A program made the position numbers and the translations under genes. A stretch of 64,000 bases of DNA from NCBI GenBank assembly GCA_031216755.1, contig JARUHG010000001.1, forward strand, positions 1,116,001 through 1,180,000. The letters run 5' to 3'. The notes under the pieces are model-generated. The model saw nothing but the letters and a program-made list of their open reading frames with translations. It had not been told where the DNA came from and made no database searches. The DNA is from Lysobacter arvi (lineage in GTDB: Bacteria > Pseudomonadota > Gammaproteobacteria > Xanthomonadales > Xanthomonadaceae). This document shows positions 53,496 through 62,018 of the stretch, one piece after another; positions within the stretch are counted from its first letter, which is position 1; every line of letters starts with the position of its first letter.

Positions 53496-54413
53496 ATGGA
53501 CACCCTCCTCCACCTCATCGCCGCCTACGGCCTGCTCGTCGTCTTCGTCAGCGTGCTGCTGGACCAGGGCGGCATTCCGGTGCCTGCGTACCCGCCGATC
53601 ATCCTGACGGCCGCCCTGGCGACCGACCAGGGCCGCAGCGTGTGGCCGATCGTCGTGGTCGCGGCCGTCGCGGCCGTGATCGCGGACTGGCTCTGGTATG
53701 TCGGAGGTCGCCGGCTCGGCGCCAAGCTGCTCCGCCTGATGTGCCGGCTGTCGCTTTCGCCGGACTCGTGCGTGCTGATGACGCGCGGCATCTACGGGCG
53801 ATGGGGCCCGCCGTCGCTGATCGTCGCCAAGTTCATCCCGGGCTTCGCGGCCGTTGCGACGACCCTCGCCGGCGAGACCGGAACGCGCCCCGGACGCTTC
53901 CTGCTGTACGACGGCATCGGCGCGGTGCTGTGGGCCGGTGTCGCGGTGGCGCTGGGCGCGGTCTTCCACGAAGCGGTGAACAGCGTGCTCGAACGCCTGG
54001 AAACGCTCGGGCGCATGACCATCCCGGTCGTGGTGGGCCTCATCGCCGCCTTCGTGCTGTGGAAGTTGTGGCGTCGGCGCATGTTCCAGCGCCAGCTGCG
54101 CATGGCGCGGATCACGCCCTCGGAGCTCCGGGCATTGATGGACGGCGATTCGCCACCGCTCATCCTCGACGTGCGCCCCCAGCCGCAGCGCGCGCTCACC
54201 GGCTGGATCCCCGGTTCGGTCTTCGTGCAGACCATCGCGGAAGCCTCGCTGATGCCGCGCGACGAAGTCATCGTCTATTGCGACTGCCCCAACGAAGCCT
54301 CGGCTGCCGTGCTCGCGCGTGCGCTGAACAAGCGCGGCTTCAAGCGCGTGCGGCCGCTCGCGGGCGGGTTCGCCGCCTGGAAGGACGACGGACACCAGGT
54401 GTCGTTCGAATGA
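53496..54413 (+). CDS. DedA-family membrane protein fused to a rhodanese domain
   Basis: A 305-residue fusion. Residues about 1-195 form a DedA/VTT membrane domain with the family motif region GRWGPPSLIVAKFIPGFAAV and FLLYDGIGAVLWAGVAVALG, thought to move lipid carriers such as undecaprenyl phosphate or phospholipids across the inner membrane. Residues about 205-300 form a cytoplasmic rhodanese domain with active loop VIVYCDCPNEASA, the nucleophile likely Cys262. Rhodanese domains carry sulfur on a cysteine; why one is joined to a flippase-type membrane domain is unclear. Confidence 0.88.
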   Translation: MDTLLHLIAAYGLLVVFVSVLLDQGGIPVPAYPPIILTAALATDQGRSVWPIVVVAAVAAVIADWLWYVGGRRLGAKLLRLMCRLSLSPDSCVLMTRGIYGRWGPPSLIVAKFIPGFAAVATTLAGETGTRPGRFLLYDGIGAVLWAGVAVALGAVFHEAVNSVLERLETLGRMTIPVVVGLIAAFVLWKLWRRRMFQRQLRMARITPSELRALMDGDSPPLILDVRPQPQRALTGWIPGSVFVQTIAEASLMPRDEVIVYCDCPNEASAAVLARALNKRGFKRVRPLAGGFAAWKDDGHQVSFE

Positions 54414-54422
54414 GACAGGCCG

Positions 54423-54863
54423 CTAAGACGACCAGGGCCACCATCCGCGTCCGGTGCTCGCGTAGCGATCGGCGGCGCGCTCGAACCGGTTCCGCACGCT
54501 GATTCCGCCCGACAGCAGGTACAGCGGCAGGAACAGCGGCCCCAGCGCGAGGTACTGATACACGTGCGCACGTTCGTGGTCGGCCAGCACGATCGGCGCT
54601 TCTTCGGCATGCCCGGCACGGTGCGCGTACGTCACGCACGGCGAATCCAGGTCGTCGCCGGTGTGCAGGATCACGTTGCCGAAGGTGATCGCCCCGCCCG
54701 GCCCCCACGGCCAGCGATGGAACACCACCGCCAACTCGCGACCCCGCCAGTGCGCGTGCGCGCCGAAGGCCAGTCCGACCGTTCCCAGCGACAGGCCCAG
54801 CAGGGTGTTCGGCAGCGTCCATAGCGCACCCAGGGCGATCGCGAATCGTCGAAGCGTCGGCAT
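54423..54863 (-). CDS. Small membrane protein with an HERAH (HExxH) motif, unknown function
   Basis: A 146-residue protein with an N-terminal hydrophobic segment (about 8-38) and a second near 104-122. The stretch VLADHERAHVYQYLA holds an HExxH zinc-metallopeptidase motif at residues 96-100. About 28 residues later FERAADRYA provides an E and D placed like the third zinc ligand in some peptidases. The protein is much shorter than M48-type peptidases. A mini-peptidase or a chance motif are both possible. It converges with the DedA gene 9 bp away. Confidence 0.65.
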   Translation of the reverse strand: MPTLRRFAIALGALWTLPNTLLGLSLGTVGLAFGAHAHWRGRELAVVFHRWPWGPGGAITFGNVILHTGDDLDSPCVTYAHRAGHAEEAPIVLADHERAHVYQYLALGPLFLPLYLLSGGISVRNRFERAADRYASTGRGWWPWSS

Positions 54864-54892
54864 GCGCGAAGCCTAGCGCATCGACGGCGGCA

Positions 54893-55090
54893 TCAATCGC
54901 CTTCGGGAATCAGCAGCCACAGGATCAGATAGACGAGCAGGCCCGGAAACGCCGCCGATGCGATCGACACCAGCACGAACAGCACGCGGGTCAGCGTCGA
55001 ATTCCAGCCGAAGCGCCGGGCGATGCCGCCGAGCACGCCGGCGATCATGCGATCGTGGCGGGAGCGGGACAGGGTGCGGGTGACGTTCAT
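54893..55090 (-). CDS. PspC-domain small membrane protein
   Basis: A 65-residue protein that is almost entirely one PspC domain: RHDRMIAGVLGGIARRFGWN followed by a hydrophobic stretch (LTRVLFVLVSIASAAFPGLLVYLILWLLIP). PspC takes part in the phage-shock membrane-stress response. No pspA or pspB gene is nearby, so it is a stand-alone member. Start MNVTRTLS, ATG at 55090. Confidence 0.85.
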   Translation of the reverse strand: MNVTRTLSRSRHDRMIAGVLGGIARRFGWNSTLTRVLFVLVSIASAAFPGLLVYLILWLLIPEGD

Positions 55091-55145
55091 GGCGCGTGCT
55101 CGGTGGGGCCTGGCCGGCCGACGCGCGCGAGTCTAGCGCCGGCGG

Positions 55146-55529
55146 TCAGGGCGTCGCGTGACGGAGCTTCGACAATCGCGCACCGAGCCACTGCGCCGAC
55201 GGCACGGTGCCCTGCCCCGGGCATCGCACCGCGTAGGCCTTGCCGCTCATGCTGCTCTGCGTACCGGCGCGTTCGATGAACTGCTCGGCGCTATCGACCA
55301 GATCGCGGTTGCGCAGGTAGTCGTACTTGCGACGAAGATGCGCCTGCGCTTCGTTCGCCGGATACCACGAGCCGTTGCGCTGGAACTCGCATCCGGAGCG
55401 ACCGAGCGCCTCGATCAACTGCTCGACCTCGCGCTGCGCCTGCGGCGGCGGCGCGGCCGACGCCGTTGCGGCGAGCAGGCCCATCACCGCGCCTGCGAGC
55501 ATCGAACGCATGACGCGCGGCATCGTCAT
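55146..55529 (-). CDS. DUF5329 family secreted protein
   Basis: A 127-residue protein with a signal peptide (MTMPRVMRSMLAGAVMGLLA). The domain begins QREVEQLIEALGRSGCEFQR and continues WYPANEAQAHLRRKYDYLRN and AEQFIERAGTQSSMSGKAY, which fits DUF5329, an exported family of unknown function. ATG at 55529 was chosen, 4 bp after the stop of the SGNH hydrolase, so the two genes are probably one transcript. An ATG at 55523 is also possible. Confidence 0.8.
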   Translation of the reverse strand: MTMPRVMRSMLAGAVMGLLAATASAAPPPQAQREVEQLIEALGRSGCEFQRNGSWYPANEAQAHLRRKYDYLRNRDLVDSAEQFIERAGTQSSMSGKAYAVRCPGQGTVPSAQWLGARLSKLRHATP

Positions 55530-55533
55530 CGCT

Positions 55534-56226
55534 TCACTCGGCCGAGGCCAGCCACGGCCGCACGACACCGGCCCAGATCGCATAGCCGCTGGCGTTCATG
55601 TGCAGGCGATCGGCGGTGAACAGCTCCTCGCGCGGCTGTCCTTGCGCGTCGAGCATCGGCAGGAAGACATCGAGGTAATCCACGCCCTCCGTGCGTGCCG
55701 CGAAATCGCGCACGAGGGCGTTCGCCTCGCGGATCTGCGGCAGCAGCGCGGCGCGCGAAGGGCTGGGCTTGATCGAGATGAACGCGATGCGCGCGGACGG
55801 CTGGCTTGCATGCACCTTCCCGACGAAAGCGACGAAATCGTCGCGCACCTGCTGCGGCGTGCGGCCTTCGTACAGGTCGTTGTCGCCGGCGTAGAAGACC
55901 ACCGCACTGGGCGAGTACGGCGTGACGATGCGGTCGGCGTAGTACGTCGCGTCGCGCACGCGTGAGCCGCCGAATCCGCGGTTGATCACCGGCGTGCCCG
56001 GGAAGTCGTCGGACATCGTGTCCCACAGGCGGATCGACGAGGAACCGACGAACACCACGCCCCCGGGCCTGCGGCGCACGAGGCTGTCGGCTTGTTCGAA
56101 TGCGGCGATGTCCGCTTCCCACTGGACCGAATCGCTGGCGGCCGCGGGGGGCGCATCGGCCCGGGGCAAGGGAGAAGCGCAGGCACCGAGCAGGCCCAGG
56201 CAGGCGATGAAAACAATTCGGATCAC
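55534..56226 (-). CDS. SGNH/GDSL-family hydrolase lipoprotein
   Basis: A 230-residue predicted lipoprotein (lipobox ending LLGAC, Cys16). SGNH blocks are present: block I FVGSSSIRLW around Ser62-64, the Gly of block II in INRGFGG, block III Asn116 in AGDND, and block V DxxH in TADRLHMNASGY. It probably hydrolyses an ester in the periplasm or at the outer membrane; the substrate is unknown. Coupled with the DUF5329 gene. Confidence 0.85.
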   Translation of the reverse strand: MIRIVFIACLGLLGACASPLPRADAPPAAASDSVQWEADIAAFEQADSLVRRRPGGVVFVGSSSIRLWDTMSDDFPGTPVINRGFGGSRVRDATYYADRIVTPYSPSAVVFYAGDNDLYEGRTPQQVRDDFVAFVGKVHASQPSARIAFISIKPSPSRAALLPQIREANALVRDFAARTEGVDYLDVFLPMLDAQGQPREELFTADRLHMNASGYAIWAGVVRPWLASAE

Positions 56227-56331
56227 GACGGCGTCCTTCTTGGATCGCTCGAGTTTGCCATGCGCGCCGTCGACGCCGCGCGGTGGCGTGCGGGGAAGCC
56301 GACGCGCGTCACGCGTGGCCGATGCGAACGC

Positions 56332-57408
56332 CTAGCGTGCGCGCTGGCCCAGCCAATCGTGGATCGCCTGCGGCACCTCGCGCTGCGCACGAGTGGAGAC
56401 GTAGATGCCGATGTGCCCGCCGCGGAACGACAGCTCGCTGTAGTCGGTGCTTCCGGTCAGGCCCGCGAGCGCTTTCGACGAGGCAGGCGGAACGAGATGG
56501 TCCTGTTCGGCGTAGATGTTGAGGATCGGCGCCTCGATGTTGCGCAGGTCCACCGCGCGTCCGCCGATGTCGATGCCGCCCTTGATGAAGCCGTTGCCCT
56601 GGTAGAACTGTTTCACGAACTGTCGGAACGCCTCGCCGGCCTGGTCTGGCGAATCGAAGATCCACTTTTCCATGCGCAGGAAATCCTCCAGCGCCTTCGG
56701 ATCGTCCAGCACGTCCACCATGCCCACGTACTTCTGCACGAACAGCCGCCACGGCTTGAGCGTGAGGTAGCACCAGTTCATGACGTCCGCCGGCACGTTG
56801 CCCAGCGTGTCGACGAACAGGTCCACGTCCAGGCCGCGCGTCCAGTTGCCGAGCATGTTGTCGCTGGTGTGGAAATCCACTGGCGTCACCATGGTGATGA
56901 GGTTACGCACCTTGTGCGGGTTCAACGCGGTGAAACACAGCGAGAACGCGCCGCCCTGGCAGATGCCCAGCACGTTGACGCCGTCCATGCGGTACTCGCC
57001 GCGCAGGTGGTCCACCGCGCCGCCGATGTAGCGCTGGATGTAGTCGTCCAGTTCGAGATACCGGTCGGAGCGGTCCGGATAACCCCAGTCGAGCACGTAC
57101 ACGTCCTCGCCGCGCTCCAGCAGGCCGCGCACGATCGACTTGTCGTCCTGCAGGTCGACCATGTATGGCCGGTTCACCAGCGCGTAGACGATCAGCAGCG
57201 GCACGCGCGCGGTCGGCGCCCGGTCGCCTCGGAACCGGTACAGCACGACCTTTCCGTCGCGCCAGACTTCCTCGCGCGCGGTCGCGCCGTAGTCGATGTC
57301 GTGCACCTGGTGCAGCGTGTCCAGGCCGGCGCGAAGCTTGGCCTGGAAGCGCAGCGACTCCTGCGCCAGCGCATCGGGCGTGAAGCCCAGGGGACCGAAG
57401 CCGTCCAT
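56332..57408 (-). CDS. phaC: Class III poly(3-hydroxyalkanoate) synthase subunit PhaC
   Basis: A 358-residue alpha/beta-hydrolase-type synthase that polymerises 3-hydroxyacyl-CoA on storage granules. The lipase-box-like motif LGICQGGA carries the catalytic Cys150. The other triad members are D303 (AEQDHLVPP) and H332 (RGGHIGIY). The short length fits class III, which needs PhaE, encoded immediately upstream; the ATG at 57408 shares its A with the phaE stop (TGATG). Confidence 0.95.
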   Translation of the reverse strand: MDGFGPLGFTPDALAQESLRFQAKLRAGLDTLHQVHDIDYGATAREEVWRDGKVVLYRFRGDRAPTARVPLLIVYALVNRPYMVDLQDDKSIVRGLLERGEDVYVLDWGYPDRSDRYLELDDYIQRYIGGAVDHLRGEYRMDGVNVLGICQGGAFSLCFTALNPHKVRNLITMVTPVDFHTSDNMLGNWTRGLDVDLFVDTLGNVPADVMNWCYLTLKPWRLFVQKYVGMVDVLDDPKALEDFLRMEKWIFDSPDQAGEAFRQFVKQFYQGNGFIKGGIDIGGRAVDLRNIEAPILNIYAEQDHLVPPASSKALAGLTGSTDYSELSFRGGHIGIYVSTRAQREVPQAIHDWLGQRAR

Positions 57409-58454
57409 CAGCGTGTGCTCCCGCGCTTGCCGGACGCGGCCGGCTTGTCGGATTTCGACGTCGCGGCCGATTTGACGGGCTTCTTGGCGGGTTTCTTCGC
57501 CGCAGGCGTCTTCGGCGTGGCGGAAGACGGCACCGCGTGCGGTGTCTGGACGCGGGCCTCGGGTCGCGCAGCCTGCCGCGACAGCGCGTCGATCGCATCG
57601 CGCAGACGCCGCTGCTCCCGTTCGAGTTCCACGATCTTGCGATGCGCCGAATCCACCTCCGTCCGCGTCGGCATGCCGAACTGCGAACCCAGTTGTTCGA
57701 CCTCCTTCTGCAGCCGGCCGCGAAGCGTCATCTGCGCGTTGACCAGGGCGGCATAGGCATCGCGGAAGCGCGGCGACAGCGCGATGTCGGCGTACGCTTC
57801 CTCGGCCGCGTCGATCCACACGTCGAACAGCGCGCGCACCGATTCGAGCTGCTTGCCCGGCGCACTGCGCTCCTCCAGCTTGCGTTCGAAACGCGCGAAC
57901 GCGTCCTGCCCGGCTTCGGCGAGCAGCGCCTGGTAGGCCTGGCTCTGCTGTTGCAGATCCAGTTGCGCCTGCGCCAGCTGCTGCCAGCGTTCCTGGTGTT
58001 CGCGCGCGAAGCCGAACGCCGGCAGCGACAGCCACGAGCGTCCGCCCTGCTGCATCGACTGCAACCATGGTGCGAAGGCTTCGAAGAGTTTCGAGGGATC
58101 GGTCTGTGCGCTGCCCGGCATGTGCGCGAAGACCTGCGCGAACGGATTGGCGGCGTCACCACCGAGCGCCTGTTTCCACGCCGATGCGATGTCGCCGGCG
58201 TTGGCATTGCGCCCGGCGAACTGCGCCGCCAGCTGCTGCATCTGGCCGAACCAGCCCTGCGCCTGCGCGTTGAAGCGCGACACGGCCTCGTCCGCCTGCG
58301 GCATGCCGCCGCGCGCGAACTGCGACCACCAGTCCACTGCTTCGTTCCACCCCGGCATGGCTGGCGTCGCGGACGGCTGCGTCGCGCGCAGCGCGTCGCC
58401 CCAGGCGTTCCAGTACCGCCGGTTCCACGCTTCGAAGTCGTCCACGCCCTGCAT
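57408..58454 (-). CDS. phaE: Class III poly(3-hydroxyalkanoate) synthase subunit PhaE
   Basis: A 348-residue partner of PhaC with mostly helical sequence. Start MQGVDDFEAWNRRYWNAWGD matches the family. The mid region FGFAREHQERWQQLAQAQLD and the ending SRLPTRTEVD-like GMPTRTEVDSAHRKIVELER are typical. The C-terminal 45 residues are Lys/Pro/Ala-rich (ATPKTPAAKKPAKKPVKSA), as in granule-associated phasins. ATG at 58454 was preferred over an in-frame start 13 codons upstream. Confidence 0.9.
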   Translation of the reverse strand: MQGVDDFEAWNRRYWNAWGDALRATQPSATPAMPGWNEAVDWWSQFARGGMPQADEAVSRFNAQAQGWFGQMQQLAAQFAGRNANAGDIASAWKQALGGDAANPFAQVFAHMPGSAQTDPSKLFEAFAPWLQSMQQGGRSWLSLPAFGFAREHQERWQQLAQAQLDLQQQSQAYQALLAEAGQDAFARFERKLEERSAPGKQLESVRALFDVWIDAAEEAYADIALSPRFRDAYAALVNAQMTLRGRLQKEVEQLGSQFGMPTRTEVDSAHRKIVELEREQRRLRDAIDALSRQAARPEARVQTPHAVPSSATPKTPAAKKPAKKPVKSAATSKSDKPAASGKRGSTR

Positions 58455-58523
58455 CGCCACCACCGCCGTCGGGGAAGGCGGCCATGGTACCAACGCCGTG
58501 TTTCGCCGCCGCGACGGCGGGCG

Positions 58524-59141
58524 TCAGGGCTTGGGAATGCGCAGCGTCTTGCTGATCATCAGCGAGCCGGAGAGCGCGAACATCAGCACCAGCGGATGGA
58601 ACTGCCACGGCCCCAGCTGCACCATGCCCAGCCACAGGTTCGGGCCGATCGCCCCCTGCGAGGCGGCGACGGCGAGCACGATCACCAGCACCAGGCTGGT
58701 CGGGATCGGCGTGCCTTCGAAGTACTTCACCTTGTCGTCCCCGCCCGACAGCGCTTCGGCGGTGACGTTGTAGCGGGCCAGGCGGCTCACGCCGCACACC
58801 ACGAAGTAGCTCAGCACGATCCAGTCCCACCCGCCCTGCAGGCCGCAGGCATAGGCCAGCGCGGCAGGCGCGACGCCGAAGGAGATCACGTCGGCCAGCG
58901 AGTCCAGTTCGCGCCCCAGCGTGGACGCCGACTTGCGCCAGCGCGCCACGCGTCCGTCGAGCGCGTCGAAGATGAAGGCCAGCGGGATCAGCGCCATGCC
59001 GATCAGCAGGTCGTTCACCACGCCGTCCTGGAGGAAGCGCATCGCCGCGAAGATCGCGCCGGTACCGCAGAAGGCGTTGCCCAGCGTGAACCAGTCGGCG
59101 AGGTGGAACTCGCGCAACATCGAGAAATGGCGGCGCGGCAT
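58524..59141 (-). CDS. pssA: CDP-diacylglycerol-serine O-phosphatidyltransferase
   Basis: A 205-residue integral membrane enzyme that makes phosphatidylserine, precursor of phosphatidylethanolamine. The CDP-alcohol phosphotransferase motif is complete: D59..D62 G63..A66 R67, eight residues, G76, D80 and D84 in DALDGRVARW...GRELDSLAD. ATG at 59141 gives the N-terminus MPRRHFSMLREFHLADWFTL. It lies upstream of phaE on the same strand with a 69-bp gap. Confidence 0.93.
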   Translation of the reverse strand: MPRRHFSMLREFHLADWFTLGNAFCGTGAIFAAMRFLQDGVVNDLLIGMALIPLAFIFDALDGRVARWRKSASTLGRELDSLADVISFGVAPAALAYACGLQGGWDWIVLSYFVVCGVSRLARYNVTAEALSGGDDKVKYFEGTPIPTSLVLVIVLAVAASQGAIGPNLWLGMVQLGPWQFHPLVLMFALSGSLMISKTLRIPKP

Positions 59142-59211
59142 GCGGCGCTCCGGATCCTGTGAGACGCCCAGCGTGCCAAAACGGGCGTGAAGCCAGCAAG
59201 AGGCGGAGTGA

Positions 59212-59248
59212 GCCCCTCTCCCATCGGGAGAGGGTTGGGGTGAGGGGC
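59212..59248. repeat. Dispersed palindromic repeat (CCCTCTCCC type)
   Basis: CCCTCTCCC (59214-59222) and GGGAGAGGG (59226-59234) form a 9-bp stem with an ATC loop, followed by GTTGGGGTGAGGGGC. This design resembles a dispersed intergenic repeat found in many xanthomonad and other proteobacterial genomes. It lies between the pssA start and the 3HB-oligomer hydrolase stop. Confidence 0.7.
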
Positions 59249-59325
59249 AACGGAGCGGCCGCGGCAAACAGTGTCGGCGGCGCAGCGCTGTGGTGTTGCT
59301 TGATCGACGAACCGCGAAATCAGCA

Positions 59326-59405
59326 TGGATTCCAGCTTTCGCTGGAATGACGAACCCGATGTTGACAGGTCATCAGCCTGGGTCCCGGCTTTCGCCGGGA
59401 TGACG
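59326..59405. repeat. Pair of REP-like hairpins followed by TGACG
   Basis: Two related elements: TTCCAGC-TTTC-GCTGGAA (59330-59347) then TGACG, and TCCCGGC-TTTC-GCCGGGA (59383-59400) then TGACGG. Both have a 7-bp stem and a TTTC loop. They match the common dispersed repeat type with a hairpin and TGACG tail. A degenerate relative lies at 26470-26490. Confidence 0.7.
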
Positions 59406-59422
59406 GGCAAACTGCCGCCAAA

Positions 59423-61234
59423 CTACCGCGGCATCCCCAGATCGGAAGCCCGCAGCGCCTTCCCCGCCCCCCGCGGCGTCGTCTCGATCACCGCATCGGT
59501 AGGAAGCGAGCCCGCGCCGTCGAGGTGCGCACTCACGCGATCCAGCGCCTCGTACACGTACGGCAGCAGCGGCACATAGCGGGCGCCGTAATCGGGTAGC
59601 CCGAGGAACGCGTCGAAGTGCTGCGCATTGCGGACCTGCCAGTAGCGCACGTCGCGGCCGGCGGATTGCGCGCGACGCACGTACGGTGCGCTGCTGAAGG
59701 CGGGCGGGATCAGCCCGTCGTCGGTGCCGTGGATCACCATCACCGGCACGCCTTCGCGCGGCAGGCCGGCGTGCGTCTCGGCGATGCCCCGCTTCACGCG
59801 CAGCGCGTCGGCCCCCTCGCCTGCCCACAGTGCGCGCAGGCATTGCAGCGTCGTCAGCGGCGCCGTCGGGTTCGGCTCGACGATGTGCACGCCCGCGCCG
59901 GGCGGAATGCCGCTCGCGTCCGACCACCACGCGGCGCGTTCGGCGGCGGTGGCGGCACGCGGCGCGAAATCCGTACCGAGCGCCGAATAGCGGTTGCCGC
60001 ACGGCATCTCGCCGAACCCGTATCGCCCGTAGGCCGATGCATAGGCCGCCGCGACCGCGCGCCACAGATCGAAGCCGACCGACAGCGCACCGGCACGCAG
60101 CGCCTCGTCGGTCCAGCCGGTCGCCTTCATCGCCTCGTACGCCGAACGCGCCTGGGACGCGGTGTCGCCGCCCTCGATCACGCCTGCCGCCTTCAGCGCC
60201 GCGCAGCGCTGCGTCCACAGCGGCACCGACTGCGCCGCGAGCGGCGGCTGCGGCAGGTCCTGCAGATGCAGCAGCGCGCAGGGCATCAGCAGCGCGGCCT
60301 GCGTCGTGTAGTCGTACAGCGGTCGAGCGCCCTCGACGAACACGTTCGGCTCGCCCGCGACGACCGCGTCCAGCCAGTCGCCGTCGAGTTCGGCCGCGCG
60401 CAGCACCGCACCGCCGCCGTTCGAAATACCGACGGCGATCACCCGCGTGTTCCCGAACGTGAAGGGCGCCGCGTCGGGAAAGGCCGCGTCCAGCGATTGC
60501 AGCGCGAATTGCGCGGCCTGCTTCACGTGCCGGCCCCAGTCGGCCTCCGGGTTGTCCTTCGAATGCGCATGCTTGAACGCCACGCCGGACGTGGCGTCCG
60601 TGGCCGGCTCGAACGCCAGCCCGTCGCCGCGCGCACCGCCCGTACCGTCGGCGCGTACGCCCTGCCCGGCATCGAGATCGACGTAATCCGTGCCCGCGCC
60701 CTTGTCGGTGTAGGCGACGGCGCATCCCTTCGGCAGGCCCCATGCGCCGGCCACCGCGATGGAGCCGTAAATGCCCCGCGAACCCGACGACGCGGCCACG
60801 ACCACGCAACGCTTGCCTGCGTCGAAAGCGTCCGGCACCTGCACCAGCACGCGATGCGGCTGGCTCGCGCCGGGCACCGTGGCGTAGGCGCTGAACTCGC
60901 GACCGGGCACGGGCACGACGCGACCGTACAGCTCGCCGTAGCCACCGCCCGGCGCGAGGTCGGCGATGCCGCGCCAGTTGCTCCACAGCGCGCGGCGCCG
61001 CAGTTCGATCGGCGTGGGCCGTTCGGCATCGGCGAACGCGGGCGGCGTCGGCGCGCGCAGGCCGGCGAGGCCGAGGCCGCCACTGAGCAGATCGTCGCCG
61101 CCGCGGTGTTCGGTCGTGCGCAACTGCGAGAACACCGGTGCGGACTCCTTCGCGGTGCGCGGGGGCTGGGCGGCGCACGCGGCCAGCGCGAGCGCGGCCC
61201 CGGCGACGGCGATGCGGACGGGCGTCAGGTTCAT
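59423..61234 (-). CDS. D-3-hydroxybutyrate oligomer hydrolase, lipoprotein
   Basis: A 603-residue predicted lipoprotein (lipobox ALAAC, Cys20) matching the 3HBOH family (PF10605), which splits 3-hydroxybutyrate dimers and oligomers into monomers. The nucleophile Ser271 is in VGISNGGGA. Other blocks include WSNWRGIADLAPGGGYGELY, GSRGIYGSIAVAGAWGLPKG and GTDDGLIPPAFSS with a likely acid and HFDAFLGLPDYG with a likely base. It acts outside the cytoplasm by prediction. PhaC and PhaE are encoded 2.2 kb downstream on the same strand, so synthesis and oligomer breakdown genes lie together. Confidence 0.9.
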   Translation of the reverse strand: MNLTPVRIAVAGAALALAACAAQPPRTAKESAPVFSQLRTTEHRGGDDLLSGGLGLAGLRAPTPPAFADAERPTPIELRRRALWSNWRGIADLAPGGGYGELYGRVVPVPGREFSAYATVPGASQPHRVLVQVPDAFDAGKRCVVVAASSGSRGIYGSIAVAGAWGLPKGCAVAYTDKGAGTDYVDLDAGQGVRADGTGGARGDGLAFEPATDATSGVAFKHAHSKDNPEADWGRHVKQAAQFALQSLDAAFPDAAPFTFGNTRVIAVGISNGGGAVLRAAELDGDWLDAVVAGEPNVFVEGARPLYDYTTQAALLMPCALLHLQDLPQPPLAAQSVPLWTQRCAALKAAGVIEGGDTASQARSAYEAMKATGWTDEALRAGALSVGFDLWRAVAAAYASAYGRYGFGEMPCGNRYSALGTDFAPRAATAAERAAWWSDASGIPPGAGVHIVEPNPTAPLTTLQCLRALWAGEGADALRVKRGIAETHAGLPREGVPVMVIHGTDDGLIPPAFSSAPYVRRAQSAGRDVRYWQVRNAQHFDAFLGLPDYGARYVPLLPYVYEALDRVSAHLDGAGSLPTDAVIETTPRGAGKALRASDLGMPR

Positions 61235-61325
61235 GCCGCGAGCCTAGCAACCCCATCGGCCTCGCCCATCGTACTTTCGTACCACCGCCGCACCGGAGCG
61301 CGCGGGCGCTTGCTAGGCTTGCCGC

Positions 61326-61991
61326 ATGCCGAGCCTGCTGATCGCCGACGACCACCCGCTGTTCCGCGCCGCGCTGCGGCAGGCGGCGATGGACGCCGTC
61401 GAGGACACCGAGATCCGCGAAGCGGGCAGCCTCGACGCCGTGCTCGCGGCGCTGGAGGCCGACGCGGGGATCGACCTGGTCCTGCTCGACCTGCACATGC
61501 CGGGGAACCATGGCCTGGCCGGGCTCGCCGCGATCCGCGCGCAATACCCCGGCGTGGCCGTCGTGGTGGTCTCGGCGAACGACGACCCGCGCGTGGTGCG
61601 TCGCGCGCTCGATCACGGCGCCGCCGGCTATCTGCCCAAGAGCGCCGGGCTGGACGAACTGCGCGACGCGATCCGCGCGGTACTCGCCTGCGAGCAATGG
61701 CTGCCCGGTTCGCTGCGCGCCGCGGTGGCGCGCACCCAGAGCGAGAGCGGCGACGCCGATCTCGCCGCCCGCCTGGCGAGCCTGTCGCCGCAGCAGTTCC
61801 GCGTACTGACGCTGGTGGCGCAGGGGCTGCTCAACAAACAGATCGCCGACCGCCTCGACGTGCAGGAACGCACGGTGAAGGCGCATCTGTCGGCGATCTT
61901 CGAACGCCTGCGCGTGCGCAACCGCACGCAGGCGAGCGTGATCCTGCGCGAACTCGAACTGGCCGATCCGGCGCGACAGCTCGCGTCGTAA
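61326..61991 (+). CDS. LuxR/NarL-family response regulator
   Basis: A 221-residue two-component regulator. The receiver domain occupies about 1-120 with phospho-acceptor Asp55 (LVLLDLHMPG) and ADDH near the start; the LuxR helix-turn-helix is at about 150-215 (LSPQQFRVLTLVAQGLLNKQ, ERTVKAHLSAIFERLRVRNR). It is divergent from the 3HB-oligomer hydrolase across 91 bp and lies near the hybrid sensor kinase at 62567-64000, the likely partner by position. Target genes may include the hydrolase; this is inferred from position only. Confidence 0.92.
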   Translation: MPSLLIADDHPLFRAALRQAAMDAVEDTEIREAGSLDAVLAALEADAGIDLVLLDLHMPGNHGLAGLAAIRAQYPGVAVVVVSANDDPRVVRRALDHGAAGYLPKSAGLDELRDAIRAVLACEQWLPGSLRAAVARTQSESGDADLAARLASLSPQQFRVLTLVAQGLLNKQIADRLDVQERTVKAHLSAIFERLRVRNRTQASVILRELELADPARQLAS

Positions 61992-62018
61992 GCCCCCGAT
62001 CCGCGCAGCCGATCCGCC

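Noticed and set aside
54423-54863. Annotation as an M48-type peptidase
   Set aside because: The protein is far too short and only the HExxH motif is shared, so it was left as unknown with the motif noted.
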